Shown piece by piece: positions 12,773 to 20,371 of a stretch of DNA of 28,159 nt. Source of the DNA: a virus. Location: positions 1 to 28,159 of IMG/VR virus record IMGVR_UViG_3300033151_001031. One strand, given 5' to 3'. Position numbers and translations under genes: made by a program. Each line of letters begins with the position of its first letter. The stretch's first letter is position 1. Below the pieces are notes generated by a model. It was not told where the DNA came from and did no database searches. It worked only from the letters and a program-made list of their open reading frames with translations.

Positions 12773-13076
12773 TACTGGGGAGGTTATCCCAACCTTCATG
12801 AACATTGTCCATGAGGTCTTTGATATCCATACAAGACTTGACGAGAGCCTCGTTACGCATATCGTACCGGCCATTTTCATACTCCTTGCCCCATGCTCTG
12901 ATCAGGGCAAATATCAATCGACCAAGGTTCTGCTGCAGGGTGCGGTGAGTCCTACCCACAATCTGCTCGATGAAGATGTCTTTCCGGTGACCAGACCGGT
13001 TAACAAAGTCACGGAGGTCTCCTGCCAGATCAACTGCCTCTTTGGTTCTTTCCTGCTCAATAAGATCTTTTTCCAT
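12768..13076 (-). CDS. Helical hypothetical protein
   Basis: This 102-aa protein has an ATG at 13076-13074 with a TAGGAGAACAGC leader. It is almost entirely predicted helix, rich in Glu, Arg, Asp and Leu (EKDLIEQERTKEAVDLAGDL; TLQQNLGRLIFALIRAWGKE; SCMDIKDLMDNVHEGWDNL). It might be a small oligomeric or protein-binding factor. No family is recognised. A long inverted repeat lies directly upstream. Confidence 0.66.
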   Translation of the reverse strand: MEKDLIEQERTKEAVDLAGDLRDFVNRSGHRKDIFIEQIVGRTHRTLQQNLGRLIFALIRAWGKEYENGRYDMRNEALVKSCMDIKDLMDNVHEGWDNLPSI

Positions 13077-13100
13077 GCTGTTCTCCTATGAAGGTTGAAA

Positions 13101-13189
13101 GTTAATCACCTGCCTGCCTGTCTTTACCTCTGTGCGAGGAGTAGCCAAGGGGCAAACCTGGACTTAACAATCATCGGCAGGTGATTAGT
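13101..13189. repeat. Long inverted repeat, possible structured RNA of about 85 nt
   Basis: AATCACCTGCC (13104-13114) and GGCAGGTGATT (13176-13186) are exact complements. One further A-T pair and two G-U-type pairs extend this to about 14 bp enclosing ~61 nt. The interior has smaller helices (CCTC/GAGG around GCACA on the - strand; GCC/GGC nearby). It fills most of the 166-nt gap upstream of the 12768-13076 gene. It may be a leader RNA or small RNA. It lacks tRNA features, and no ORF with an SD is present. Confidence 0.55.
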
Positions 13190-13246
13190 TGATGTTAAAA
13201 ACATGTCTCCGACTGCAGCTGCCTGCAGCCAGAAAATTGTTTTTAA
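13188..13246 (-). repeat. Copy 2 of the repeated intercistronic hairpin element
   Basis: TTAAAAACA (13195-13203) and TGTTTTTAA (13238-13246) form the outer stem. Inside, the - strand pairs CTGGCTGCAG with CTGCAGTCGG across GCAG, a 10-bp stem that needs G-U pairs available only in - strand RNA. Flanks match copy 1 (20 of 23 nt on one side by eye), while the hairpin core differs in sequence. It overlaps the stop of the 13243-13524 gene. Confidence 0.62.
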
Positions 13247-13524
13247 ACTTGGCCTATTGCTTTCAAGGCACTGTGAGCACCCAGAGCAAAGGAGTTTACC
13301 AGCAGGGATGCCTTGTAATACTCTTTGTTACAGAAGTCTTTTGCTTCACAAGACCACAACTTCATAAAGTTTCCACTGTCCTCAGACATATTCCTGATCC
13401 AGATCATCAACCTTCTATCATCTCCCCAGGATTCGAAGTTCCCGATGTATCCAAACTCGAGAGTTCCAATGTCGGCTACCAGTGTATTCAAGTCTTGCTC
13501 GGTCTTGTCATTTTTCCTTGCCAT
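13243..13524 (-). CDS. Hypothetical protein
   Basis: This 93-aa protein has an ATG at 13524-13522 and a TAGGAGAGAATC leader. It has a polar N-terminus (MARKNDKTEQDLNTLVADIG), a central aromatic part (FGYIGNFESWGDDRRLMIWI) and two Cys (LWSCEAKDFCNKE). The C-terminus is helical and small-residue-rich (LVNSFALGAHSALKAIG). Nine nt separate it from the 13534-13884 gene. No family is recognised. Confidence 0.66.
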   Translation of the reverse strand: MARKNDKTEQDLNTLVADIGTLEFGYIGNFESWGDDRRLMIWIRNMSEDSGNFMKLWSCEAKDFCNKEYYKASLLVNSFALGAHSALKAIGQV

Positions 13525-13533
13525 GATTCTCTC

Positions 13534-13884
13534 CTATTTAGTGAAGTCTCTTGTGGTTACAACTTTCAGGTCTTCGTGACCAAGGTCGGTACCGGATTCC
13601 ATATTGGTTCTGTATATGAGATCCGCAATAGCTGCAGAGGTGTTATCCCCTCTACCTAATGGACAACCCTTAATCTCATCGTGTGGCAGGTTGAATGATG
13701 CCCTGTAGGCCAGCTTACCAGTAGGTACGCCAGCATATCTTCCTTCTGAGATCTCTACAATGATGCCCTTCTTGAAGAAAGGATGAACTCTCCCACACAT
13801 GGCACATGTTCTATCAGGGGTGCCTTCGTTGGGATCGAGCAGGTCAACATCACAACTACATCCTGTTACTTTCTCTATCTGCAT
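13534..13884 (-). CDS. Hypothetical protein with N-terminal Cys cluster
   Basis: This 116-aa protein has an ATG at 13884-13882 after TAAGGAGACACC. The first 35 residues carry GCSCDVDLLD, then RTCAMCGRVHPFF (CxC and CxxC with a following His), a likely zinc or other metal site. The rest is mixed alpha/beta (GIIVEISEGRYAGVP; TSAAIADLIYRTNM). It is not recognised as a known family. It lies ten nt downstream of the first gene of the - strand cluster. Confidence 0.68.
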   Translation of the reverse strand: MQIEKVTGCSCDVDLLDPNEGTPDRTCAMCGRVHPFFKKGIIVEISEGRYAGVPTGKLAYRASFNLPHDEIKGCPLGRGDNTSAAIADLIYRTNMESGTDLGHEDLKVVTTRDFTK

Positions 13885-13893
13885 GGTGTCTCC

Positions 13894-14244
13894 TTAATAT
13901 TCCTGGTTGATTAGGTAACTGTCCTCGACTCCCTCGACCTTGGTGACATACCCAGATTCGAGTGCCTTGGCCAATAACTGGTCAGCATCAAGTTCAAAGT
14001 TAAAGCTCGGTGCCTGCTGCATGAAAAGCTGCTGCTTGTTTACGATCTCACCTTCATATACTTCAGGATCAGGAGTATCTTCAGTGTCTCGAGATACTAT
14101 CTTGATGCCCTTGTAGCCATCGTCTTTCCATCCTTCCTTCTCAGCATCCATTTCGTATTTGCAATCGGCTCTTACGAATGAACCAAAAAGAACTTCCTGC
14201 TTACCATCTATCTTGCCGACCACTTCATAATATTTGTTTGCCAT
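13894..14244 (-). CDS. First gene of the - strand cluster, hypothetical acidic protein
   Basis: This 116-aa protein has an ATG at 14244-14242 with a CAGGAGAACGAC leader. It is acidic and predicted alpha/beta (NKYYEVVGKIDGKQEVLFGS; RADCKYEMDAEKEGWKDDG; DADQLLAKALESGY). As the promoter-proximal gene of the cluster, it is expected to be among the first - strand products made. No family is recognised. A long leader (up to ~220 nt) with a hairpin precedes it if transcription starts near 14460. Confidence 0.68.
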   Translation of the reverse strand: MANKYYEVVGKIDGKQEVLFGSFVRADCKYEMDAEKEGWKDDGYKGIKIVSRDTEDTPDPEVYEGEIVNKQQLFMQQAPSFNFELDADQLLAKALESGYVTKVEGVEDSYLINQEY

Positions 14245-14439
14245 GTCGTTCTCCTGAATTCTTTAAGCTGCCACCATCCTATATAGTAGCAAGTCAAAAC
14301 ATTCGGAGGACTGTTCCAGGTATCTGTCTCATAAACAGATGAGGGCCTGGAAAATTGGGTTGACCTGTCACGGTCGGTTGCCTCTATACTCTTCCAGTCT
14401 CGCTCTGGGATGATCTTTTTCTGAGGAAACCTCCCCCGT

Positions 14440-14460
14440 CCAGCTGAATAACTCAACTGG
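14440..14460 (-). promoter_or_regulatory. Leader hairpin of the - strand operon
   Basis: On the - strand CCAGTTGA and TCAGCTGG pair over 8 bp (one G-U pair) around a 5-nt loop. The mismatch on the + strand (A-C) points to a - strand RNA. It lies ~200 nt upstream of the first - strand gene. Confidence 0.45.
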
Positions 14461-14467
14461 AGACTAA

Positions 14468-14496
14468 TATGTAGCACCTATGTAGCATAGTTACAA
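14468..14496 (-). promoter_or_regulatory. Candidate - strand promoter with phased direct repeats
   Basis: Read on the - strand: TTGTAA (14496-14491), a 17-nt spacer, then TACATA (14473-14468), a weak sigma70 match. Two copies of TGCTACATA (+ strand TATGTAGCA at 14468-14476 and 14479-14487), 11 bp apart, overlap the -10 and spacer, as a regulator's operator would. Speculative. Confidence 0.3.
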
Positions 14497-14644
14497 GAAC
14501 TAAATTGTTGTGATACTGCAGATAACCGGTAACAGCGTGGAATTACAGGGAATAATAATTTGTGAAAAAAAATGAAAAATAGTTGGTTCACTCCCCATCA
14601 CATCGTCATAAGTATTGCCGTGAATAATACTGAAAAAAAACCTG

Positions 14645-14673
14645 TTGTCTAAGTATCGCAACAAGGCTACAAT
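14645..14673 (+). promoter_or_regulatory. Sigma70-type promoter for the packaging/head operon
   Basis: TTGTCT (14645-14650) and TACAAT (14668-14673) are separated by exactly 17 nt, with five of six -10 positions and four of six -35 positions matching consensus. It ends 39 nt before the terminase small-subunit ATG, giving a short leader. Confidence 0.6.
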
Positions 14674-14712
14674 CTGGCTCCAGGAGAAGAGACACTCTAC
14701 AAAAGAGAGCAA

Positions 14713-15336
14713 ATGGCGAAGCAAAAAGACAAGTATGACTGGGATCTGATCTGGAGGGAGTATTCTACAGGTCAGTTCTCTGTTGCTGAACTGTCACGGA
14801 GAAATGGTTGCAGTCGTGCAGCCATCCACAAAAGGGTCAAGAAAGAGAAGTGGACTCGTGACAATAGTGAACAAGTTCGGGCACTTGCGAATGCTAAGTT
14901 AGTACAAGAGGATGCGACAGTTGCACAAGGAGTGACACCTGGGGTGACAGACTGTAACCTGCGTAGTCAAACCTCTGACAAGAAAAAAGAGAAGTCAGAG
15001 ATTGAATTAGCTGCAGAGACCAGAGTGGCCATCTTGAGGGATCACAGAGGTGATATCAGGAAACTCAGAGAACTGGAGTTAAAGTTCATTGAGGAACTTG
15101 GGGAAGATCCATCCAAGACAGTTGTTAGTGCCTATAAGGGTTCTATTGACTCATTGGATGTGAGTATTCCAGTCACGGAGAAAGCACAGGCCTTGAATAA
15201 TCTGGCCAATGTTCAACACAAGAGGATTGCTCTTGAGAGAACTGCTTTCAGCCTGGATAATGCAACTGATAAGGATGATGGACTACCTACGGTGATAGTC
15301 CACGATCCTACCGCACCCTCCAATGACAACGCATAA
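14713..15336 (+). CDS. terS: Terminase small subunit
   Basis: This 207-aa protein lies immediately upstream of, and overlaps by 14 nt, the terminase large subunit gene. Residues ~1-60 contain a helix-turn-helix typical of small terminases (DWDLIWREYSTGQFSVAELS, then NGCSRAAIHKRVKKEKW) for packaging-site DNA recognition. A charged central helix (residues ~95-140) fits the oligomerisation region. The C-terminus ends in a polar tail likely to contact the large subunit. The ATG at 14713 is chosen from the promoter position and the domain start; the SD (AAAGAGAG) is moderate. Confidence 0.87.
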   Translation: MAKQKDKYDWDLIWREYSTGQFSVAELSRRNGCSRAAIHKRVKKEKWTRDNSEQVRALANAKLVQEDATVAQGVTPGVTDCNLRSQTSDKKKEKSEIELAAETRVAILRDHRGDIRKLRELELKFIEELGEDPSKTVVSAYKGSIDSLDVSIPVTEKAQALNNLANVQHKRIALERTAFSLDNATDKDDGLPTVIVHDPTAPSNDNA

Positions 15337-16675
15337 ATATATCTTCACACCTCCAGGGCCTGTTTTACGTGAGTTTTATCACGATAGGTCTCCTGTTTCT
15401 ATCATTACTGGCCCTTTGGGGTCTGCCAAGACTACTACCATCTGTTATAAGATCCTGGATATCATCAAGGATCAAGCACCCAATAGAAGAGACATCAGGC
15501 CCTCCAGAAGTATTGCAATTCGTAATACATTTGGTGAGCTTTTATCTACCACTGCAAAGGATTTCTGCACCATTTTCGATGACCTTGGTATTTTCAAGGC
15601 AGGATCGAAAGAACCTCCCTCTTTCATCATGAGATTTAAGCTGCCGGATGGCACTGTCTGTCATCATGAGATGCTGTTCATTGCCCTTGACCGGCCACAA
15701 CATGTCAAAAAACTGCGTGGCCATCAGGTCACCTTCTTCTGGCTCAGTGAAACAAAGGAACTGCCAGTGCTGCCGACCTACTCCGGAATGATAGGAGATA
15801 CCAACCAGTGCGATGAAGACCATTGGCTATATGATTTTCAGGAAAAACAGAAGCCAGCTGGCATACTCCCAGACTGGTCTTTTTTTGTGCAGCCTGGAGG
15901 TGTAATCAAAAGAGGTGGCCAGTGGGTACTCAATGAAGTTGCGGAAAACGTAGAGAATCTCCCTAAGGGCTACTATGACAAACGGATACAGGGAAAGAGC
16001 GAGGACTGGATCAAGGTCAATCTTGGCAATCAGTACGGATTCGTTATGGATGGCAAACCGGTACATCCGGAGTACGAAGATAGCCTCCATAATAGTGACA
16101 ATCGAGATCCTCTGCCTGATACTGAAATCGTCCTGGGATTTGATTTTGGCCGGACACCGGCATGTGCAATCATCCAGCAGCAGGGCCAAACCTATTACGT
16201 TCTCGATGAGTACTGTGCCATCAACATGTCTGCAGCCAAGTTCGCACCCAACCTCCTTGTCTATCTGGCAAAGCACTACAAGGGTTTTTCTTTTATTGGA
16301 TGGGGAGATCCTGCAGGTGCCAACAAGGGAGAGCAGGTTGAGAACTCAGCAATAGAGATCCTCAACCTTAATGGAATACCTTGCATGCCGTGCGACACCC
16401 AGGATCCTCTTCAGCGGAGGGCAGCTGTTGCTCAACCTCTCACCCAGGTTGGAATGGGAGGTAAACCCAGGCTGATGGTATTGGCTGGCAAGTTCTGCTA
16501 TAGAAGATTGCAGGTGGCAGGAGATGAAAAGTTTATGGATGTTCCAGACAAGAATGCCTGGAGTCATCCTGTCGAAGCACTCGAGTATGGTCTCATGGGA
16601 GAGGGAGAAGGACTCGAGGCATTAATAGATGCCAACAGCAATGATTATGAAGAGCGACCGGCATCACCTTATTAA
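15323..16675 (+). CDS. terL: Terminase large subunit
   Basis: This 450-aa packaging motor has an N-terminal ATPase with Walker A GPLGSAKT at residues 30-37. The Walker-B region is VTFFWLSE at 136-143, unusual in having Ser where the Asp of hhhhDE is expected. The C-terminal RNase H-like nuclease shows GFDFGRTPA (Asp274), GWGDPAGAN (Asp329) and HPVEALEY (His415-Glu418), the usual metal-binding positions. It cuts concatemeric DNA and drives it into the prohead through the portal encoded downstream. It starts within the end of the terS gene, so translation is probably coupled. Confidence 0.96.
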   Translation: MTTHKYIFTPPGPVLREFYHDRSPVSIITGPLGSAKTTTICYKILDIIKDQAPNRRDIRPSRSIAIRNTFGELLSTTAKDFCTIFDDLGIFKAGSKEPPSFIMRFKLPDGTVCHHEMLFIALDRPQHVKKLRGHQVTFFWLSETKELPVLPTYSGMIGDTNQCDEDHWLYDFQEKQKPAGILPDWSFFVQPGGVIKRGGQWVLNEVAENVENLPKGYYDKRIQGKSEDWIKVNLGNQYGFVMDGKPVHPEYEDSLHNSDNRDPLPDTEIVLGFDFGRTPACAIIQQQGQTYYVLDEYCAINMSAAKFAPNLLVYLAKHYKGFSFIGWGDPAGANKGEQVENSAIEILNLNGIPCMPCDTQDPLQRRAAVAQPLTQVGMGGKPRLMVLAGKFCYRRLQVAGDEKFMDVPDKNAWSHPVEALEYGLMGEGEGLEALIDANSNDYEERPASPY

Positions 16676-16695
16676 CCCCTTTGGGAGAAATTAAA

Positions 16696-17136
16696 ATGGC
16701 AAAGCAAGACCCAATCAAGCTACCGGCAGCAGAACAAGCACTGGCCGGTGCATCAACAACAAAAGATGAAGATTTAACACCTCAACAGAAGGCAGCAAAG
16801 ACCAGGGCAAAGAATAAAGCTGCAGCTGATCTGGCCGATGCTGAACAGGCCAAGGATGCACCTTCTATCATGGACACCGACACCAAACGACCCAGGGGAG
16901 ATCTTCCCACTGTTGAGGTTGAAGAGGAGCCGGTTGACTTAACTCCTGTCTCTCCCTGGAAGGAAGTGCATGAGCTTACTGATGAGGAATTGAAGATAGA
17001 GGCTGTGAACATTTTCGGGTACCAATTCCGTATGTGTTTACTGAGGATCAGGGTAGATGGACGATTGACCGGCCAGATAATTCCGGTAGAGAAAACCATC
17101 TATCATCCCACGAAAGGATTCCAACAAAATAAGTGA
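16696..17136 (+). CDS. Small protein between terminase and portal
   Basis: The ATG at 16696 is preferred (GGGAGAAATT upstream) over the TTG at 16681; the product is 146 aa. The first ~90 residues are low-complexity, rich in Ala, Lys, Asp and Pro (QQKAAKTRAKNKAAADLADA). The C-terminal ~50 residues look folded (EVHELTDEELKIEAVNIFGY, FRMCLLRIRVDGRLTG). Position suggests a packaging or head-assembly accessory factor. No family is recognised. Confidence 0.68.
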   Translation: MAKQDPIKLPAAEQALAGASTTKDEDLTPQQKAAKTRAKNKAAADLADAEQAKDAPSIMDTDTKRPRGDLPTVEVEEEPVDLTPVSPWKEVHELTDEELKIEAVNIFGYQFRMCLLRIRVDGRLTGQIIPVEKTIYHPTKGFQQNK

Positions 17137-17142
17137 TGAAAT

Positions 17143-19194
17143 ATGGAACTTGAAAAGGCACCACTGATAGTTCGCCAACTCCTCTCTGATATAGGCGAAC
17201 AGCCATCATGGAGGGGAGATGCTGCAGTTGACATGGCCTGGAGGGATAATAAGCAGTGGACAAAAGAACAGGTTGCTTACCTCGAGTCACTGGGCCTCAC
17301 TCCTTTGATGGTCAACCTCATGGCACCGGCAATGGATTCTGTTACTGGTTATGAGGCGAAACATCGGGTGGACTGGATGGTCAGTGGTGCTGCAGAAGAG
17401 CATGACGATATGGCCGAGGGTATCAATCATGAACTAAATGATGAGATGCGTCTTGCCAAGGCCAATCATGCCTGTTCTGAGGCATATGAATCACAAGCTG
17501 GTGTCGGTATCGGATGGGTGCATGTCAAACGCAACACCGATCCTCTCTCACCGAATAAGCTGTGTATTGAAGATATCCATCGGGATGAAATGTTCTGGGA
17601 TATGCGGTCACGTTCTGAGGATCTAAGGACTGACTGCAGATGGGTGGCCAGGAGAAAATTCTTTGATAAGGACGTTGCCAAGGTCTTCCTCGGGAAAGAA
17701 CATGAAGAACTTATCGACTTTACCTTCTCAGACTGGCAGACCATTGATATAGCAGAGGAGAGTCCATCTCTTGGGTGGTACTCTGAAGTATCAAACTATA
17801 CCGATCCGATAGACCTTATCATGGACAACACAACGTCCAGGCCCAGGGTGGCTATCTATCAGGTCTATTACAAACAGTTCGAGCATAAAGATTTGATCAT
17901 CAGCCACAATGGCAGTGTTGCAGAATTCAGGAGGGAGAATCCATCTCACCTGGAGATACTCGTAACAGGATCAGGCTACATCGAAGAGAAAGTACCTATC
18001 AATGTTTGCAGGGTTGCATGGTTTGTCGGCTGCCACATGATCTATGATGGCCCTACCAATGAACCACATAATCATTTTCCTTTTGTACCTTTCTTTGGCC
18101 CCAGGGAAGATGCCGGTAATGTACCTTATGGATTACTTCGCAGGATGCGTGGTGCCCAGGAGCAATACAACAGGGCAATCGTAGAGATACAACGGATCCT
18201 CCGCACCAGACGTATAGAGAAAGATCATGATGCACTCCATAAAATGAGTGACCAGCAGGCCATTTTCGAGATCAACCGCACTGATGGTGTGATCAACAAG
18301 AAACATGGCAGAGAGTTCCAGGTTATAAGGGAATGGGAAAAAATTGCTGTGTTGGAGGGCATATGTCAAAGATCAAGGGAAGAGATCAATGCATCGTCAG
18401 GGATATATCAGACATTCCAGGGCCAGGGAGAGGGAGACCAGAGTGGGATTGCTGTCGAATCAATAGCCGAGCTTGGTGCTCAGTCTTTGGGGAAAATCAA
18501 TGCAAACTATCAGCTTGCGAGAAAATTAGTGGGAGACCTGGCATTTGCCCATATAGTCGATGACATTGGTGTGAATCGCAGAGTGGTCAATATACCTCAG
18601 GATATAGGTCAGCAGAAGAAACAAATTATACTCAATGATGGCATCAACAATCGGGTGCCAATGTTGAGAGCACAGGTAGCAATGCAGGATATCCATACCT
18701 CGGCAGGATATAAGCAGCATACCCATCAAAGACTTACAACGTTCATGGAAAAACTCCCTGAACAGTTCATTGTACCTTTCATTCCTCTCTGGCTGGAATC
18801 GGCAGACATCCCTAAAAAAGAACAGGCACTCAAGATGTTTAACAAGATTGCCGGTTACGAACAGGATGAAGTCAAGAGGGAGCAGCAAGAGATGGTAGAG
18901 GCCCAAGAGGCCCAGGAACAACGACAACTCGAGATCAGGAAGTTTGTTGCAGATATCGAGGAAACTGAAGCTGGTGCCGAGCAGAAGAAGGCCCAGGCCA
19001 CAAACCATATGGCCGATGCTCTGAAGAAGAGGATCGAGACCGCACAACTCATAAGAGATTTTAAACAGGGCCGATTGCCTCAGGTGACCGGCACTGTTTC
19101 TAATAAGCCAAGGTCTCTGCCTGATCAGCAGAAGGCCCTGCCCCCTGGAGCATCAGGTGGTAATAAACCCCAGACAAGCAATGCTCCTGCTTAG
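17143..19194 (+). CDS. Portal protein (P22-like)
   Basis: This 683-aa protein follows the terminase and precedes the scaffold gene. It has the character of P22 gp1-type portals: early MAWRDNKQWTKEQ and TPLMVNLMAPAMDSVTGYEA, then QAGVGIGWVHVKR. The wing/stem region has FPFVPFFGPREDAGNVPYG, then LLRRMRGAQEQYNRAIVEIQ. A long C-terminal helical and Gln/Glu-rich segment (residues ~565-640) fits the barrel/coiled coil of this class. Twelve copies would form the DNA channel at the head vertex and dock the terminase. The start at ATG 17143 lies six nt after the upstream stop. Confidence 0.9.
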   Translation: MELEKAPLIVRQLLSDIGEQPSWRGDAAVDMAWRDNKQWTKEQVAYLESLGLTPLMVNLMAPAMDSVTGYEAKHRVDWMVSGAAEEHDDMAEGINHELNDEMRLAKANHACSEAYESQAGVGIGWVHVKRNTDPLSPNKLCIEDIHRDEMFWDMRSRSEDLRTDCRWVARRKFFDKDVAKVFLGKEHEELIDFTFSDWQTIDIAEESPSLGWYSEVSNYTDPIDLIMDNTTSRPRVAIYQVYYKQFEHKDLIISHNGSVAEFRRENPSHLEILVTGSGYIEEKVPINVCRVAWFVGCHMIYDGPTNEPHNHFPFVPFFGPREDAGNVPYGLLRRMRGAQEQYNRAIVEIQRILRTRRIEKDHDALHKMSDQQAIFEINRTDGVINKKHGREFQVIREWEKIAVLEGICQRSREEINASSGIYQTFQGQGEGDQSGIAVESIAELGAQSLGKINANYQLARKLVGDLAFAHIVDDIGVNRRVVNIPQDIGQQKKQIILNDGINNRVPMLRAQVAMQDIHTSAGYKQHTHQRLTTFMEKLPEQFIVPFIPLWLESADIPKKEQALKMFNKIAGYEQDEVKREQQEMVEAQEAQEQRQLEIRKFVADIEETEAGAEQKKAQATNHMADALKKRIETAQLIRDFKQGRLPQVTGTVSNKPRSLPDQQKALPPGASGGNKPQTSNAPA

Positions 19195-19203
19195 TCCCTC
19201 CCT

Positions 19204-19226
19204 GGTATAGGGATGAAATCTATACC
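19204..19226 (+). promoter_or_regulatory. 7-bp hairpin between portal and scaffold genes
   Basis: GGTATAG (19204-19210) and CTATACC (19220-19226) pair exactly around nine nt. A small AGAG/CTCT hairpin follows. There is no T-run, so this is more likely an mRNA stability or processing element than a terminator. Confidence 0.45.
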
Positions 19227-19262
19227 CCGAGAGAAAACTCTGTAAAAACGATGGAGAGAATT

Positions 19263-20360
19263 ATGGGAACTGAAGTGAATGTGGAAGTAGATGTGAGCAA
19301 TATAGACAATCTGTCACAAGCTGAAATGGAAGCACTTGAGGATAAAATGTATGCAGACGAGGCCTCTCCGGATGCCAAAGACCCTGCAGCTGCCTCACCG
19401 GAACCAACACCAGCAGCTGAACCTGCAGCACCCCAAAAGAATGCCGAGACTGGAGGGGAGCAACCAGGGGATGCAAAAGATGGTGAAGATCCGGAGGCCA
19501 AATCCACTCCTGCCGATCCAGCAAAAGAGGGTGAACCTGACCCTGAGTTGGTGAAACATGTTTCTCCTCCCAGTAAATGGGCACAGGAACGGCATGAGAA
19601 AAAGGAACTCCGTGACAAGCTGGCCACGGCTGAAGAAAAAGCAGCAAAGACTGATACACTCGAGGAGGAGTTGTCAGTAGTCCGTGGTGAAATGGATTGG
19701 ATGAAGACTGCTATAGAGAGTAAGGGGATCGAATTACCAAGCAATCCACTGGAAACCTTTTCTGAAGAGAAGATTACAGAGATCAGGGATGAATTTGGTG
19801 ATGAGTTGGCCGATATGTTCCAGGCAACGAAAGCTGTTCTGGCTGGCCAATCAACGAAACCAACATCAACACCGGCAGCCAAGAAAGAGGCAGACCCTGA
19901 ACCAGCAGCACCGGCACAACCTGCAGCCCAACCGCAGGCTCAACCGGCTGATACTGGGCCAGATAAAGACTTGCTCGAGGCCATATCCGATAACGATGAA
20001 CTTTCTTACTGGCAGGAGAACTCACCGGCCCTCTGGAACAAGGCAATTGAACTGGATGGTACTTTGCTTCAAGACCCAGCGTACCAAAGTCTCCCATACA
20101 AAGACCGGTTCCTCAAAGTTGTGGAGCAGGTAAAGACCGATGTAATGAAAGGTGCTATTCCTAAAAAAAACCAGAACCAGGGAGATGGCAAGCCACCGGC
20201 TGATACTCTTTCTGGTGCTGGGGGGGATACACCACCCCAAACCGGAAACTCTGCCTACGACCGAGTCATGGCAGCCTCGGATGCTGATGCACAGCTAAAA
20301 GTGTACAACACGCTATCCCAGGCTGACAGAGACTTAGTCGATCAGGCACTTGATATTTAG
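19263..20360 (+). CDS. Putative scaffolding protein
   Basis: The ATG at 19263 follows GGAGAGAATT (365 aa); an ATG four codons upstream contains that SD. It is highly acidic and rich in Ala, Pro and Glu, with no Cys visible. Low-complexity stretches (DAKDPAAASPEPTPAAEPAA; PEPAAPAQPAAQPQAQPAD) flank a coiled-coil-like middle (RHEKKELRDKLATAEEKAAK). The C-terminus is helical (DAQLKVYNTLSQADRDLVDQ). Composition and place between portal and major capsid genes are typical of tailed-phage scaffolds, which template the prohead and then leave. The function is inferred from these points. Confidence 0.75.
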   Translation: MGTEVNVEVDVSNIDNLSQAEMEALEDKMYADEASPDAKDPAAASPEPTPAAEPAAPQKNAETGGEQPGDAKDGEDPEAKSTPADPAKEGEPDPELVKHVSPPSKWAQERHEKKELRDKLATAEEKAAKTDTLEEELSVVRGEMDWMKTAIESKGIELPSNPLETFSEEKITEIRDEFGDELADMFQATKAVLAGQSTKPTSTPAAKKEADPEPAAPAQPAAQPQAQPADTGPDKDLLEAISDNDELSYWQENSPALWNKAIELDGTLLQDPAYQSLPYKDRFLKVVEQVKTDVMKGAIPKKNQNQGDGKPPADTLSGAGGDTPPQTGNSAYDRVMAASDADAQLKVYNTLSQADRDLVDQALDI

Positions 20361-20371
20361 GAGCAATAACA

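Larger units (their letters stand above)
14245..14712. other. Divergent intergenic regulatory region
   Basis: These 468 nt separate the - strand accessory cluster from the + strand packaging and head genes. No convincing gene is present. It holds a + strand sigma70-type promoter (14645-14673) and a weaker + strand candidate, TTGACC and TATACT with a 19-nt spacer (14360-14390). It also holds direct repeats of TATGTAGCA 11 bp apart (14468-14487) and a - strand leader hairpin (14440-14460). A-rich tracts near 14570-14640 could bend DNA. Confidence 0.6.

Noticed and set aside
13120-13190. tRNA-like segment (AGCC...GGC, then an ACTTAAC loop) in the 13077-13242 gap
   Set aside because: The D loop would be only four nt, the anticodon stem does not pair, and no GTTCGA-type T arm is present.
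14208-14477. 89-codon - strand frame across the divergent region
   Set aside because: It overlaps the well-initiated 13894-14244 gene out of frame, lacks an SD and has an unnatural composition; the region is better explained as regulatory.
19220-19882. 220-codon Ser/Ala-rich - strand frame opposite the scaffold gene
   Set aside because: Low-complexity antisense of the Ala/Pro/Glu-rich scaffold sequence; not a real gene.
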